A DNA stretch of 64,000 nt from Flaccisagitta enflata (Eukaryota > Chaetognatha > Sagittoidea > Aphragmophora): the NCBI GenBank assembly GCA_965153355.1, contig OZ231126.1, forward strand, positions 6,820,001 to 6,884,000, in the 5' to 3' direction. Positions within the stretch are counted from its first letter, which is position 1, and each line of letters starts with the position of its first letter. The notes below the pieces were generated by a model, which had not been told where the DNA came from, did no database searches, and worked only from the letters and a program-made list of their open reading frames with translations. Of the stretch, positions 1-18,364 are shown piece after piece. The position numbers and the translations under genes are program-made.

Positions 1-112
1 ACAACAACAACAACAACAACAACAACAAAAACCAGCAACAACAACTATAACCATGACGACAACAACAACAACAACAACAACAACAACCACAACCACAACC
101 ACAACCACAACC

Positions 113-161
<49 letters not shown>

Positions 162-290
162 CCACAACAACAACCACAACCACAACCACAACCACAACAA
201 CAACAACAACAACAACCACAACAACAACCACAACCACAACCACAACAACAACATCAACAACAACAACCACAACAACAACGTCTGATGCTA
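1..290. repeat. (AAC/ACC)n microsatellite
   Basis: Nearly pure AAC triplets with interspersed ACC, running off the window start. Confidence 0.97.
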
Positions 291-452
291 AGTGAATCAA
301 GTTGACCCATCTCCGTGATCAATCTTCCCTCTTGATCTCCTAAATGGATCTGTTTGTATGATTTATGGATTGAGATATCCTCAGTCTTGAGGAATTTGGT
401 AGGAAACTGTTTTGGCCATTGTTCAAAGACCATTACTCTAAACCTTATCGAA

Positions 453-1082
<630 letters not shown>

Positions 1083-1230
1083 AAAGAGAGAGAGACTAAA
1101 AACAGAGATAAAATGAAATTTGGGTTGTTTTTCAATTAAGAGAAGAAGTTTAGCCGGAAGAAACGAAGAAGGAATGTTAATAGAGTTACAGAGAGTACAA
1201 GTAAAGCGGAGTCACAATGTCGTTGCGGAC

Positions 1231-1414
1231 GAGTGGGCAGGGGCATCCAACCTCCCATCGCATTGCACACCCCCTACCCCACAAACTCAAAAGGCATTTC
1301 AAACTCATGTATGTATCTCTACTTTTTGAGACCTGCTCAGTACTCACGGACAAACGGACGGGCGGATGGATGGACAGACAACGCGTGTTGTACAGTTGCG
1401 TGTCTGCAACAAAA
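1231..1414 (-). mobile_element. Family A fragment (3' part)
   Basis: GTGGGCAGGGGCAT, GGAC/GGAT repeats and the degenerate hairpin GTTGCGTGTCTGCAAC before an A run. Adjacent head-to-tail to the next copy. Confidence 0.5.
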
Positions 1415-1563
1415 AACAAGGCCGGAAACACAGCAATCTTAGTTAGGCAGGAGCAATGGAGCAAAAACCGATATTATAAAATTCAATAAAGTGACTGACC
1501 GACCGACAAACCAACGGACCAAGCAAAGATTTACTCATAGAAACGCGTGCACGCGACTGAAAA
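1415..1563 (-). mobile_element. Family A, old copy
   Basis: Starts AACAAGGCCGGA; GGCAGGAGCAATGGAG core; (GACC)n; ends ACGCGTGCACGCGACTGAAA. Confidence 0.6.
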
Positions 1564-1683
1564 GAGAAAAAGTTTGTTGGATTTTGAGAGGCAAACAAAT
1601 AAAGGATCCCACAAGAGTATTGTGAAGGCTGACAGTATAACATGGCACGAAGCAATGGGAGGAAGGAAAGAAAGTAAGAACGA

Positions 1684-1814
1684 AAGCATGAAAAAAGAGA
1701 GAAAGAAAGAAAGAAAGAAAGAAAAAAAGAAAGAAAGAGAGAAAGAAAGAAAGGAAAAAGAAAGAAAGAAATAGAGAAAGAAAGAAAGGAGAAAGAAAGA
1801 AAGAAAGAAAGAAA

Positions 1815-1880
<66 letters not shown>

Positions 1881-1912
1881 ATGAAAGAAAGAAAGAAAGA
1901 AAGAAAGAATGA

Positions 1913-1952
<40 letters not shown>

Positions 1953-2270
1953 AAAAAGATCAAGAAAATAGCAGAGAAATTAGAAGGGAAGGAAGGAGGG
2001 AAAAAAGAAGTAGAGAAAGAACTTGTAAAAGAAAGAAGAGAAAGGAGAGAAAGAAGAGAAAGAAGAGAAAGAAGAGAAAGGAAAGAAAGGAGAGAAAGAA
2101 GAGAGAAAAGAAGAAGAAGAGAAAAAAGAGAAAGAAAAGAAAAAAGAGAGTTAAGAGAAAATATAGAGAGAAGAATAAGAAGAAAAAGAAGAGAAAGACG
2201 GAAAGAAGGAATGAAACAAGAGAAAAGATATAAAGGAGTAAAGAAAGGAGAGAAAGGAGAGAGTGAGACT
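1684..2270. repeat. (GAAA)n and purine-rich repeat
   Basis: GAAA tetranucleotides to about 1955, then degenerate AGAGAAAGAAG purine tract. Almost no pyrimidine on the plus strand. Confidence 0.97.
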
Positions 2271-2374
2271 GAGAGTGAATCCCATTTTGTTCGCGTAATT
2301 TGTCTGTTTTATTGGACGAAAGAATTGCGTCAAATTACCTCCCAAAGATGCTTTAGACTCTCCTCCAAAAGAAA

Positions 2375-3400
2375 GTGACTTAGAATGGGAAGAGAATCAA
2401 TGACGTTGTCAGAAATGGACTTAGAATGAGGAGAGAATCAATGTCGTTGCTAGAAAAGGACTTAAAACGGGGAGAGAATCAATGACATTGTCAGAAATGG
2501 ACTTAGAATGGGGAGAGAATCAATGACGTTGCAAGAAATGGACTTAGAATGGGAAGAGAATCAATGACGTTGCTAAAAATGGACTTAGAATGGGAAAGCA
2601 TCAATGACATTGCTAGAAATGGACTTAAAATGGGAAGAGAATCAATGATGTTGCTAGAAATGGACTTAGAATGGGAGAGAATCAATGACGTTGCAAGAAA
2701 TGGACTTAGAATGGGAAGAGAATCAATGACGTTGCTAAAAATGGACTTAGAATGGGAAGAGAATCAATGACGTTGCTAGAAATGGACTTAGAATGGGAGA
2801 GAATCAATGACGTTGCTAGAAATAGACTTAGAATGGGAGAGAATCAATGACGTTGCTAGAAATGGATTTAGAATTGGAAGAGAATCAGTGATTTTGCAAG
2901 AAATGGACGAAGAATGGGGAGAGAATCAATGACGTTGCTAGAGATGGACTTAGAATGGGAGGAGAATCAATGAAGTTGCTAGAAATGGACTTAGAATGGG
3001 AAAGAATCTATGACGTTGCTAGAAATGGACTTAAAATGGGAAGAGAATCAGTGATGTTGCTAAAAATGGACTTAAAATGGCAAGAGAATCAATGACGTTG
3101 CTAGAAATGGACTTAGAAAGGGATAGAATCAATGACGTTGCTAGAAATGGACTTAGAATGGGAAGAGAATCAATGACGTTGCCAGAAATTGACTTAGAAT
3201 GGGGAGAGAATCAATGACGTTGCTAGAAATGGACCTAAAATGGGGAGAGAATCAATGACGTCGCTTAAAATGGACTTAGAATGGGGAGAGAATCAATGAC
3301 GTTGCTAGAAATGGACTTAGAATGGGAAGAGAATCAATGACGTTGCTAGAAATGGACTTAGAATGGGAAGAGAATCAATGACGTTGCTAGAAGTAGAAAG
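2375..3400. repeat. 41-bp minisatellite, about 25 copies
   Basis: Unit contains GAGAATCAATGACGTTGCTA and GAAATGGACTTAGAATGG. Copies differ by substitutions and 1-2 base indels. Confidence 0.95.
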
Positions 3401-3426
3401 GGACTTGGATTGCGAATAACAACACA

Positions 3427-3434
3427 TGACGTCA
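3427..3434. promoter_or_regulatory. Palindromic TGACGTCA (CRE-like) site
   Basis: A perfect cAMP-response-element palindrome at the edge of the 41-bp array, with further TGACGTA/TGACGTT sites to about 3560. Function is inferred from the motif only. Confidence 0.3.
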
Positions 3435-3640
3435 ACAGAAACACGTGATATGCAACACACATGACGTATGACGCATGAAAGTATTTTCCTTTGGCCAAAT
3501 GACGTATTCATTTCGGCGTCTTTTACTGATGAATGTATTTCAGCATTCAAATATGACGTTATAACCTCCTTTGGTACATTAGGCCAATTTTTCTAGATTC
3601 CATTCTCCTTCTTCTTCGTTTTCTTCTTCTTCTTCTTCTT

Positions 3641-4231
3641 TTGGGCCGATGACCTATGATTCCACATAGGGCAATTTTCTCCGGTTTCCGTTTTCCGTCC
3701 GTCCCCCCCCCTCCCCCAAGCCTCAAATAAAATCTCTCAGACCCCAAATCAGGCCTTTTCGACTTCAAATCAGACCTTTCTGATTCAAAATCAGACTTCT
3801 CAGACCTCAAATCAGGCCTCCCAGACCCCAAATCCGGCCTCTCAGACCCCAAATCAGGCCTCCCAGACCCCAGATCAGGCTTCTCAGACCCCAAGTTAGG
3901 CCTCTCAGATCCAAATCAGGCCTCAGACCCTATGTCAGGCTTTTCAGACCCCAAATTAGACCCCTCAGACCCAAATAAGGCCTTTCAAACCCCAAATCAA
4001 GCCTCTCAGACCCCAAACCACACCTCTCACACCCTAAATCAGACCTTTCAGAGCCAAAATCAGGTCTCTCAGCCCTCCAAACCAGCTTCTCACACTGGAG
4101 AAAATTGTCCTATGTGGAATCATAGGTCATTGGCCCCTCCGGGGCCGCTGCCCCTCTCATAATCTCATTTCCACGTACACTAACTTAGGGGCATTGGGTA
4201 CCGCTGACCATGTAACGCTTTTGCGACTGTT
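3641..4231 (+). mobile_element. Family B element, copy 1 (left end truncated)
   Basis: Left module GGGCCGATGACCTATG and the inverted right module CATAGGTCATTGGCCCCTCC flank a core of degenerate CAGACCCCAAATCAGGCCTC units. The tail ends GCTTTTGCGACTGTT. Confidence 0.8.
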
Positions 4232-4310
4232 CCCTCTTCTTCTTCTTCTTCTTCTTCTTCTTCTTCTTCTTCTTCTTCTCCTTCTCCTTCTCCTTCTTCT
4301 TCTTTTTATT
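4232..4310. repeat. (TTC)n microsatellite
   Basis: TTC triplets, then degenerate pyrimidine-rich DNA to about 4500. Confidence 0.95.
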
Positions 4311-4626
4311 CTCCTTCATTTTCCTTTCATTCTTCTTCCTCTTCTTCTCCTTCCCTTTATCATCTTCTTCTTTTCATTTTCATTTTCATTTCCTCGTCTT
4401 TTTCTTCTCACTGCTCTACTTCTCCTTTTTTTGCTTCTTCTTGTTTATTTGTTATTTTCTTGCTTTTTTGCTTCTTTCTTTCCATGTCAAAATTTTTTTT
4501 TTTTCCTGCAAGATGAAAAATGAAGATTTATTTTGAGTTTTGGTCGAGCTGGCAAAATATATTCTTTATACATCTTAATCCTTACTTCTATTCCCACGTT
4601 TCGGCCTCTGGCAGCTGTAAAATAAC

Positions 4627-4858
<232 letters not shown>

Positions 4859-5029
4859 AAAAAACAATTTTTTTTTTGAAACACCCGTCATTTTTTCTCT
4901 ACCTTCTTGGATGAAAAAAAATCGCCTTAAAAGAATCGTGAGTATCGAAAAATCGCCTTTAAAGAAGCTTTTTACAGCGACTATCATTTATTGTTTATAT
5001 AAGTGGCGTATCACAATTTCTTTGTTATG

Positions 5030-5093
5030 GAAAGAAAGAAAGAAAAAAAGAAAGAAAGAAAGGAAGAAAGAAAGAAAGAAAGAAAGAAAAAAA

Positions 5094-5149
<56 letters not shown>

Positions 5150-5150
5150 A

Positions 5151-5214
<64 letters not shown>

Positions 5215-5352
5215 ATGAAAGAAAAAAAGAAAGAAAGAAAGAAAGAAAGAAAAAAAGAACTTCATGTCTGTCAGTCTGTCTGTCAGTCAGTCAGTCAGTC
5301 TGTCTGTCTGTCAGTCAGTAGGTCTGTTGGTTCATTGGTCTGTCTGTCTGTA
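5030..5352. repeat. (GAAA)n followed by (GTCT/GTCA)n
   Basis: About 230 bp of GAAA, then a GTCT/GTCA tetranucleotide block. Confidence 0.96.
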
Positions 5353-6318
5353 ACACTATATTTCCAGCGATGACATGCGCTTTTTTCTTCACCACATTCT
5401 TAAATTCTTGAACTGTTTAGCCTGTATTATCACTGTCCCTGCTCAACCTCACGCGATTTAGGTAGCTATGTACCCGACCTTGTTTTTCACACTTCTCAAT
5501 AAAAACTAAGCTTTTCATTCAATCGGGAGAATCATGATGAATTCTTAGTCACGTTTGGCAATGTCCGGTCTTCAATCTGTCTGTCCATCTCTATCCGACG
5601 GGCAGACCAACCGACTAACAACATGTACCCGTGACTGAAAATAATGATATACATTGCAAAAATGTAAAAAAGTTCACAGCCTATTTGTTCTTAACACATC
5701 CGAGTAGGGTGGAATTTTAAAAAAGACAATGACTTTTAGTAGTAAGGGGATGCTTAATAATAGATAGTTACTTTTTAGGTAAATTTTGTTAAATTATGCT
5801 TAATTAAGCACTTATCAAAGTATATGTTCAATGAAATATTATCAAGGTTCATTTTTTGAATATATTAGACAATGATTGTTAAACGGAAACTGGGTATCAA
5901 AAATCATTTGTTGCTATTAACTTCGTTCTGAAGCTTCTTAGCTGCGTAGTAGTTTTTTTACTTAAAGGCCATGTAAACATTTGGTTGGTACAAGGGGAGC
6001 GCTCAAGAGAAAATATTTTTTGAAACCAGACTCAGATAATATTTGGTCTCTTCTACCATATATAATTGAATCGCGCAGAGTGATAGGAATTGAGACCCTT
6101 TTCTGTACAATCAAAGTTGAGAGAATTTCTGGTATTTTCTATGGATTGCGTAACTTGTTTTTCATCACTTTTTTTCCATTTCCTGATAATTTCAGGTGTG
6201 TTCTAGCAGTTTTCTACCCATTTACATAAATATATTGGACTAAAACCCCAGTAAACATCAATCAATATATCTATATCAAACTCATTATCGCACAGAAATC
6301 ACGATAGATTTCAATGAC
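5353..6318. other. No recognised feature
   Basis: AT-rich DNA without a convincing gene. An 82-codon plus-strand ORF at 5981-6229 has no recognisable domain. Confidence 0.6.
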
Positions 6319-6531
6319 TTGGAGAAGTTACATGACTGCTTACTACTTTTAGTGATTTACTTTTTCTGCGCTGCAGTGAAGATTACGAAACGGAAAAAAA
6401 GAAGCAAAATTGAAAGGAAAGCAGAATATGGTTTGCTTGGAGATTATGATGTTGAGAAAGAAAATGGAAAAAAAATTGCATCAGCCAAAATAAATCGGTT
6501 ATCGGATGAAAACATTCCTCCTCAATCTTAA
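6319..6531 (+). CDS. Possible small secreted peptide or terminal exon
   Basis: Seventy codons: MEKLHDCLLLLVIYFFCAA (signal-like), then KRKKRSKIERK and EYGLLGDYDVEKENGKK, ending at TAA. Alternatively an acceptor TTTTTCTGCGCTGCAG at 6361-6376 would make the basic part a last exon. No family recognised, and no transcript evidence is visible in the sequence. Confidence 0.25.
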   Translation: MEKLHDCLLLLVIYFFCAAVKITKRKKRSKIERKAEYGLLGDYDVEKENGKKIASAKINRLSDENIPPQS

Positions 6532-6654
6532 CCTGAAAAAAAAATCTCTTGCAGCCCTCCTCCCTCCACCGAGGCCTCCCTCCTTGACCATGGCCCTTCT
6601 CCTCCATCAAGCCTTGCCCCTCACTTCATTCCTTCCCCCTTCCTGTCTCCTCCA

Positions 6655-6745
6655 TTCACCTCTTTAGAACTTTTCCCCCTCCCCCCTTTAGAACTTTCCC
6701 CCTCCCCCCTTGAGAACTTCCTTCCCCCCCCCTTTAGAACTTTTC
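6655..6745. repeat. Short C/T-rich minisatellite
   Basis: About four units of TTTAGAACTTTCCCCCTCCC type. Confidence 0.8.
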
Positions 6746-6912
6746 CCTCTTCCTTTCTTCCGCTTTCTTGTCCACGTGAACTGCCACTTCAACTTCTGTT
6801 TTTTACTGCGCAAATAATCAACATCTTTTTCTTCTTCTTAATTTTATCAGAACAGCCCAAACTCAATCAACATCATCTCATAAGTCAGTGAACTGAATGC
6901 TCATTTTCATCC

Positions 6913-7070
6913 GCAGACACGCGACTCTACACCTTGCCGTGTCGGTCCGCGGACACGCGACTCTACACCTTGCCGTGTCGGTCCGTCGGTTTTGAAATTC
7001 CGAGCGGTTTTCGCCCTACTGCTTCTGCCCAACCGTCCGCGACTGGATTGCCGTGTATCCGGCCTTGTTT
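6913..7070 (+). mobile_element. Family A copy with duplicated end
   Basis: GACACGCGACTCTACACC to GTGTATCCGGCCTTGTT. The first 36 bp are directly duplicated. Confidence 0.75.
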
Positions 7071-7378
7071 GCCGGCGAACTTGCATGGCCAGAATGTCTA
7101 AGAAAGAAATGATAGACCCAGTCCTGGGTCAATGATAGACCCAGTGGTCGATAATTAATCTTCTATTTATATGCTAGCGGCAGCTTCTTGTTAAAATGAA
7201 ACCTTCTAAATCTGCAACAGATGATATCCATCGTCTTATGATTCCGTCAGTCAGTCCACCCTACCGTTCATCAGTGCGTCAGACCACCTTTCTATCCGTC
7301 TGTCGTTCAAGTATCTGTATGTCTTTAGCTATAGCTGTATCACTATTTGTGGTCAAGTTTGTCTGTCGCGGTCTCTGC

Positions 7379-7968
<590 letters not shown>

Positions 7969-7971
7969 CAC

Positions 7972-8800
<829 letters not shown>

Positions 8801-8807
8801 CTGAGAG

Positions 8808-10384
<1,577 letters not shown>

Positions 10385-10604
10385 GAAAAGAAGACATTGT
10401 ATGTATGTTAAAATGGCGGACAGACAAATAGAAAGACAAACATATGGACGTAGAGAACAATGAAACGGAGAGAAACAAATATTCAGACAAGAGGCCGAAA
10501 ACCTCCGTTTAATGTATTTGGTAATTGTCGCTGGCGAGAAAGAATGAAATCTATACCGCATGTACTTTGATGATTGCCATTTATATATCGACGTATTTCC
10601 CGGC

Positions 10605-11360
<756 letters not shown>

Positions 11361-11601
11361 GTATATCGCCGACGATATGGTTTCGATTTTCGAAAGTTCG
11401 TTGGCAATTTCACCTTCCATTGAATAATGAATGATGATTTTGTCATGAGAATTATGGAATATTTGAGATAAGATTGGATTTACTTACTCGATTTCAAATG
11501 GGAATATGATTCGATAAAGATACTTTGCACTTAGAGGTGGTTTATCATGATGGTTTATGCTATCAGGACACGTAAACCACCATTTCATAATTCTATTAAA
11601 G

Positions 11602-11607
11602 TTTATT
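11602..11607 (-). terminator. Polyadenylation signal AATAAA
   Basis: TTTATT on the plus strand reads AATAAA on the minus strand, 15 bp after the stop of the repetitive secreted protein. A second AATAAA overlaps its last codons. Confidence 0.4.
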
Positions 11608-11621
11608 TCTTAAATTCACCG

Positions 11622-11898
11622 TTATGTTCCATTTATTTTAAAATGCTTTTTAGGCAATTGTCGCAAAAAAACGTAACCTACCATAACGTGTCGAGACATT
11701 TCTTCGTTTTCCAACATAGTTCGAAGTTTGTCTCTTTGAGATGACTGTCTATTCCATTGTCCCACAAAACTGTTTTCACGCCGAATATTGTCTCCATTCA
11801 AAATCAATTCGTGGCTTCGACGCACTCGATGATGCCGCTGATGTTTCTGCTCCTGTTGTTGCTGTTGCTGCTTCCGCTGCTGCCGATGTTGCTGCTCC

Positions 11899-11929
<31 letters not shown>

Positions 11930-14252
11930 GCTGCTGCAGCTGCTGCAGTTGCTGCTGTTGCTGCTGTTGTTGCTGTTGCTGCAGATTATGGTGATGATGA
12001 TGTTCGATTGAATCATTGAACGCGTTTTTGTCATCTGAGGTGCTCTCATTTCTGCTTCTGCTCACATCAAACTGCATCAAAGATTCATCCCTCAAATTTC
12101 TTTTGTTTTCGCCGAATGTCTCGGGATGCATTTTAGATTCGCCATAAACGCCCTCTGCCTTATTCTGCGCGATTTTTGATTTTCCGTTGATTTCGCCGTA
12201 GATTTTCCTTTCGTCATTGTCAGGGTCGCCGTAGATTTTGAAACCACGCGAGGGAGATTCGCCGTAGATTTGAGTTCCATTGTCTTCCGCATTTCTCGGC
12301 GCGATATGATGATGATGATGCCTTGTTGGTTGATTTTCCTCTGTATCTTCCATTTCATCTTCTTCTCCTCTTCTTTTTCTGTTCATTTCTTCATCTTCAT
12401 CTCTAATTTCATCTTTACCTTCATCCTCGTCTTTGAATACATCTTCAACCTCATCTTCATCCTCCGCTTCATCTTCCTCTTCATCTTCGTCTTCATCTTC
12501 ATCCTCCGCTTCATCTTTCTCTTCATCTTCGTCTTCATCTTCATCCTCCGCTTCATCTTTCTCTTCATCTTCGTCTTCATCTTCATTCTCCGCTTCATCT
12601 TTCTCTTCATCATCGTCTTTATCGTTACTCTCATCTTTCTCAGATTTCAGTCTAGATTTCAGTTTAGAAGCAATTGTAGATGATGCAGATGCAGCTGTTG
12701 AAAAAGGAGCAGGTGTTGTTTGTAAAGAAAAAGTTTGCGATGGAGATGCGGAGAGCGAGGTTTCCGATTTTGATTGAGATGCAGTCGTAGTTAGAGGAGC
12801 AGATGCGATTTGCAGAGATGAGGATTTTGATGCCGATGCAGTTGTCGAAGGTGTTGATGAAGATTGTGATGTGGATGCCAAATCCGAGGAATCTGATTTT
12901 GTTTCCGATTTAGTCGATGTCGATCGTTTTGGTGAAGATTTCGATGTGTACGCAGTCGCTGAAAGAGGAGCAAGAGTTGTTGTTACTCCTTGATTTTTGT
13001 CCCCCGAGTCCTGCTCCAGCGCCGTCGCTGAAAGAGGAGCAAGAGTCGTTGTTACTCCTTGATTTTTGTCCCCCGAGTCCTGCTCCAGCGCCGTCGCTGA
13101 AAGAGGAGCGGGAGTCGTTGTTACTCCTTGATCTTTGTGCCCCAAGTCCTGCTCCAGCGCCGTTGCTGAAAGAGGAGCGGGAGTCATTGTTACTCCTTGA
13201 TCTTTGTGCCCCGAGTCCTGCTCCCGCGCCGTCGCTGTAAGAGGAGCAAGAGTCGTTGTTACTCCTTGATCTTTGTGCCCCGAGTCCTGCTCCAGCGCCG
13301 TCGCTGAAAGAGGAGCGGGAGTCGTTGTTACTCCTTGATCTTTGCGCCCCGAGTCCTGCTCCAGCGCCGTCGCTGAAAGAGGAGCGGGAGTCGTTGTTAC
13401 TCCTTGATCTTTGTGCCCCGAGTCCTGCTCCAGCGCCGTTGCTGAAAGAGGAGCAAGAGTTGTTGTTACTCCTTGATTTTTGTCCCCCGAGTCCTGCTCC
13501 AGCGCCGTCGCTGAAAGAGGAGCAAGAGTCGTTGTTACTCCTTGATCTTTGTCCCCCGAGTCCTGCTCCAGCGCCGTCGCTGAAAGAGGAGCAAGAGTCG
13601 TTGTTACTCCTTGATCTTTGTCCCCCGAGTCCTGCTCCAGCGCCGTCGCTGAAAGAGGAGCGGGAGTCGCTGTTACTCCTTGATCTTTGTCCCCCGAGTC
13701 CTGCTCCAGCGCCGTCGCTGAAAGAGGAGCGGGAGTCGCTGTTACTCCTTGATCTTTGTCCCCCGAGTCCTGCTCCAGCGCCGTCGCTGAAAGAGGAGCA
13801 AGAGTTGTTGTTACTCCTTGATCTTTGTCCTGCTCCAGCGCCGGTCTTTCAGTTCCGCTTTCGGCGTCATTTGCCGGTCCAATGTGCCGATATCCTCTGT
13901 GAATAACGTCTTCGGGAACATTGCGCTGATATCCTTGTTCAGCGACATCTTCTGGAACATTGTGCCGATATCCGCTTTGAATAACGTCTTCGGGAACATT
14001 GCGCCAATATCCTCGTTCAGCGACATCTTCTGGAACATTGTGCCGATATCCGCTTTGAATAACGTCTTCGGGAACATTGCGCTGATATCCTCGTTCAGCG
14101 ACATCTTCCGGAACATTGTGCCGATATTTTCCGATATTATTGGCAGATGTGATATCGAATTTGTCGGCAGTGGCAAAATTATAAATCGGCGAAGGTAATA
14201 GAATCGAGAATGAACAAATCCATATCACCAAAATAGGATTTGAAATATTCAT
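11622..14252 (-). CDS. Secreted repetitive acidic/polyglutamine protein, 876 aa
   Basis: One uninterrupted 876-codon frame. An N-terminal hydrophobic stretch (ILVIWICSFSILLPSPIYNF) is a likely signal peptide. Seven 13-residue repeats follow (residues 43-133, core NVPEDV, alternating two variants). Then come 13 repeats (138-433; one of 20 and twelve of 23 residues) built on ALEQDSGDKDQGVTTT-LAPLS, a Ser/Thr-rich stretch to about 560, and a 14-residue acidic array (EKDEAEDEDEDEDE). The C-terminal part has HHHHH runs, YGE motifs, a basic RKRR site, poly-Gln with His, and a last segment without repeats. It is not a known enzyme. The make-up suggests an extracellular matrix, mucin-like or secreted disordered protein. 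Repeat lengths are all multiples of three and variants are mostly substitutions, which argues for coding. AATAAA lies 15 bp past the stop. A spliced 3' end cannot be excluded. Confidence 0.65.
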
Positions 14253-14700
14253 AGTAGAATCTCAAGTTTGTTTCTTTTCTGTTTTTTTTTTTCTTTTTTT
14301 TTTTTGTTCTCTGTTTGTTTTATTGATACAGCCTTGTTTGCGGACTTATAAACTTAAATTTGGATTGTATCCTCGTTGCTACATTTTTTATTGCTTTTTG
14401 GGGGTGTTGTTCTTGTTTTTCTGTTTGTTTACATTTATTTTTTGTCTCTCGGTTAACTTTTGCTTCACTCTTGTTTCGTTGTTTGATTTTGTTTTTATAC
14501 TTTTTAAAGAAATTAAGTTCTGTTCTTTTAACTACGTGTTGCTTTGTTTGTTTTTTTTTTCTTGTTTTTTTTTCTGTTTTTATTTGTTTGTTTTCTTGGT
14601 TGTTTCAATTCCTCTTTTTTTTTGGTTGATTAGTCCTTATCTATTTTCCTTTTTGCGATGCTTGCGTAAATCGAGTGAATAATTCCACTTTATTGCTTAA
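14253..14700. other. T-rich leader region of the repetitive secreted protein
   Basis: A-rich on the minus strand. Apart from a weak TATA candidate nothing was recognised. Confidence 0.5.
14344..14349 (-). promoter_or_regulatory. Possible TATA box (TTTATAAG)
   Basis: TTTATAAGTCC on the minus strand, about 92 bp upstream of the ATG at 14252, in an A-rich leader. A candidate only; T-rich DNA throws up such matches often. Confidence 0.2.
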
Positions 14701-14859
14701 TTCCCATCTGCAATAGATACTTGATGATGAGTGTCTAAACTTTTGCAGCGCTGCTGGCAGCATAAAGCAGAGGTACTTGATGATGAATGATTAAAGCGCT
14801 GCTGCGATCTTATAAATGAGATACTTAAGAAAACTGAAAGAGGAAAAAATGAGTCTTTT

Positions 14860-14945
14860 GCGCAGTAAAACGGATGGACGGACCAACGGATGGATATGGA
14901 CCGACAGACGGACCAATGGATGGATTGATGGACGGTCAAACTCTC
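14860..14945. repeat. (GGAC/GGAT)n tract
   Basis: GGACGGACCAACGGATGGAT-type tetranucleotide array, similar to family A cores but without family A ends. Confidence 0.7.
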
Positions 14946-15078
14946 TTGCAAAATAAGTGAATGAATGTCTTAAAGATTGAACAAATGAATGAAAGAATCA
15001 GTGAATGATAAAATGGGTAAACTTAACACAAGATAGTTGGTATTTATGTTGTTAATTATGTTGTTGCTGCTTTTCGGT

Positions 15079-15966
<888 letters not shown>

Positions 15967-16094
15967 GTCTAAGTCATGTTTTTTTCTCAGTTACAGACGC
16001 TGAAAATATCCGAGCAAAGCGATGAAGCGAGAGAAACAAAGTGAGAAGACGTTCTGTAAAGGTTAGGCCTTAATTGAATAAGAACGCGCGTGCA

Positions 16095-16097
<3 letters not shown>

Positions 16098-16181
<84 letters not shown>

Positions 16182-16360
16182 AGAGTGACAGACAGACAGA
16201 CAAGGACAGAGAGCGACATACAGAGACAGACAGAGACAGACAGGGACAGACAGAAACAGACAGACAAGGACAGCCAGAGACAGACAGGGACAGACAGAGA
16301 CAGACAGAGACAGACAGAGACAGACAGAGATAGACAGAGACAGACAGAGACAGAGACAGA
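16098..16360. repeat. (GA)n then (CAGA)n
   Basis: GA to about 16178, then CAGACAGAGACAGACAGG-type units. Confidence 0.97.
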
Positions 16361-17046
<686 letters not shown>

Positions 17047-17405
17047 CACACCAAAAGCGGTATAAGATCGATTAGAAGAAACGAAGGACCTTGAAAGGAT
17101 AGAAGAATGGAAGGGGAAGAAAAAGGAGGAGGAGGAGGAAGAGGAAGAGGATGAGGAAGAGGAACGATCGGGTTTTCATGGTGAATTTCGGATTTACCGA
17201 TATCCTGTTTGAGCGGGCCGTTACACGGATTGCCGGATCTCGATACCTAATCTCTGTTCAGGATTTATCCTTTTATTTTTCAACTTTAATTTTTTGGCTC
17301 GTGTGAAGAGTTTTTATGACGTTTTTCGTTTGCACTTTTTCTTTTATAAGAACGTCATTTTTTGGGCAAGGCTTCAATGTTCTTTTGTCGCAACAAAACT
17401 AACTA

Positions 17406-17406
17406 T

Positions 17407-17469
<63 letters not shown>

Positions 17470-17499
17470 AACAATAACAATAACAATAACAATAACAAT

Positions 17500-17549
<50 letters not shown>

Positions 17550-17560
17550 CCACAGCCACA
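17406..17560. repeat. (AAC)n with (AATAAC)n
   Basis: AAC triplets with a central AATAAC block at 17467-17500. Confidence 0.97.
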
Positions 17561-18002
17561 ACCACAAAAGTAACAACAACACCAACATCAACAACACGAC
17601 AACAAAATCAATACCAAAAACAACAAACCAGATTTACAACAAAATTTGCAAAGAAAAAAAATGTTACAGGTGTTCAGTCTGAACATTTCTTTTTCCACCT
17701 TTGCGCTGAAGCCAATTAAAAAGAAATGAAGGCAAATATAAATTCCTATTAAATTTGTTTGAATAATGAATTAATGACATCCCCGAGCGGAAGACCATCA
17801 GCACCAGTACCAGCACCAGCACCAGCAGTGGTCGATTTCAACGGGAAACAACATGGTTTTAAGTCGCTTGCTAAGTAACTCTTTAGTCTTTAAGAGGTTC
17901 TGTCATGTCCGTTGGTGGGTAGGTAGGTCCGACTGATGGTAACGCGAAATTTAAGATGGCGCGAAATCAACCGATATAGTGTTTTCTGATCATCAGTGCT
18001 CC

Positions 18003-18222
18003 TGCCCAGTGCTAACACAGCCCCCGCCAGCCCGCGCCCCCCCCCCATTATTGTCCCTATCTACTCGCATTACTAACACAGCCCCCGCCCGCCCCATTAT
18101 TGTCCCTATCTACTCGCATTACTAACACAGCCCCCGCCCGCCCCATTATTGTCCCTATCTACTCGAATTACTAACACAGCCCCCGCCCGCCCCATTATTG
18201 TCCCTATCTACTCGCATTACTG
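18003..18222. repeat. 49-bp minisatellite, four copies
   Basis: Unit contains ATTACTAACACAGCCCCCGC and CCATTATTGTCCCTATCTAC. It is more GC-rich than its surroundings. Confidence 0.92.
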
Positions 18223-18364
18223 CCCAGTGCCCAACCACAAAAGACTGTGGCCCGGTTAACGAGCTGGTTCTTTTTAAATAGTTTCAGTTTGCAACATTAA
18301 ATTGTTTATTTTCGTTTACTTATTGTTTAAAAACGCTAAAATCTACTAAAAGACTGAGGCACTT

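Noticed and set aside
2375-3400. CRISPR-like regular array
   Set aside because: Units are contiguous and similar throughout, with no unique spacers; eukaryotic context.
12917-13906. Plus-strand ORFs with LLLLDLCAPSPAPAPSLKEE repeats
   Set aside because: Antisense shadow of the 69-bp array in the minus-strand secreted protein, which alone has a signal peptide and continuous frame.
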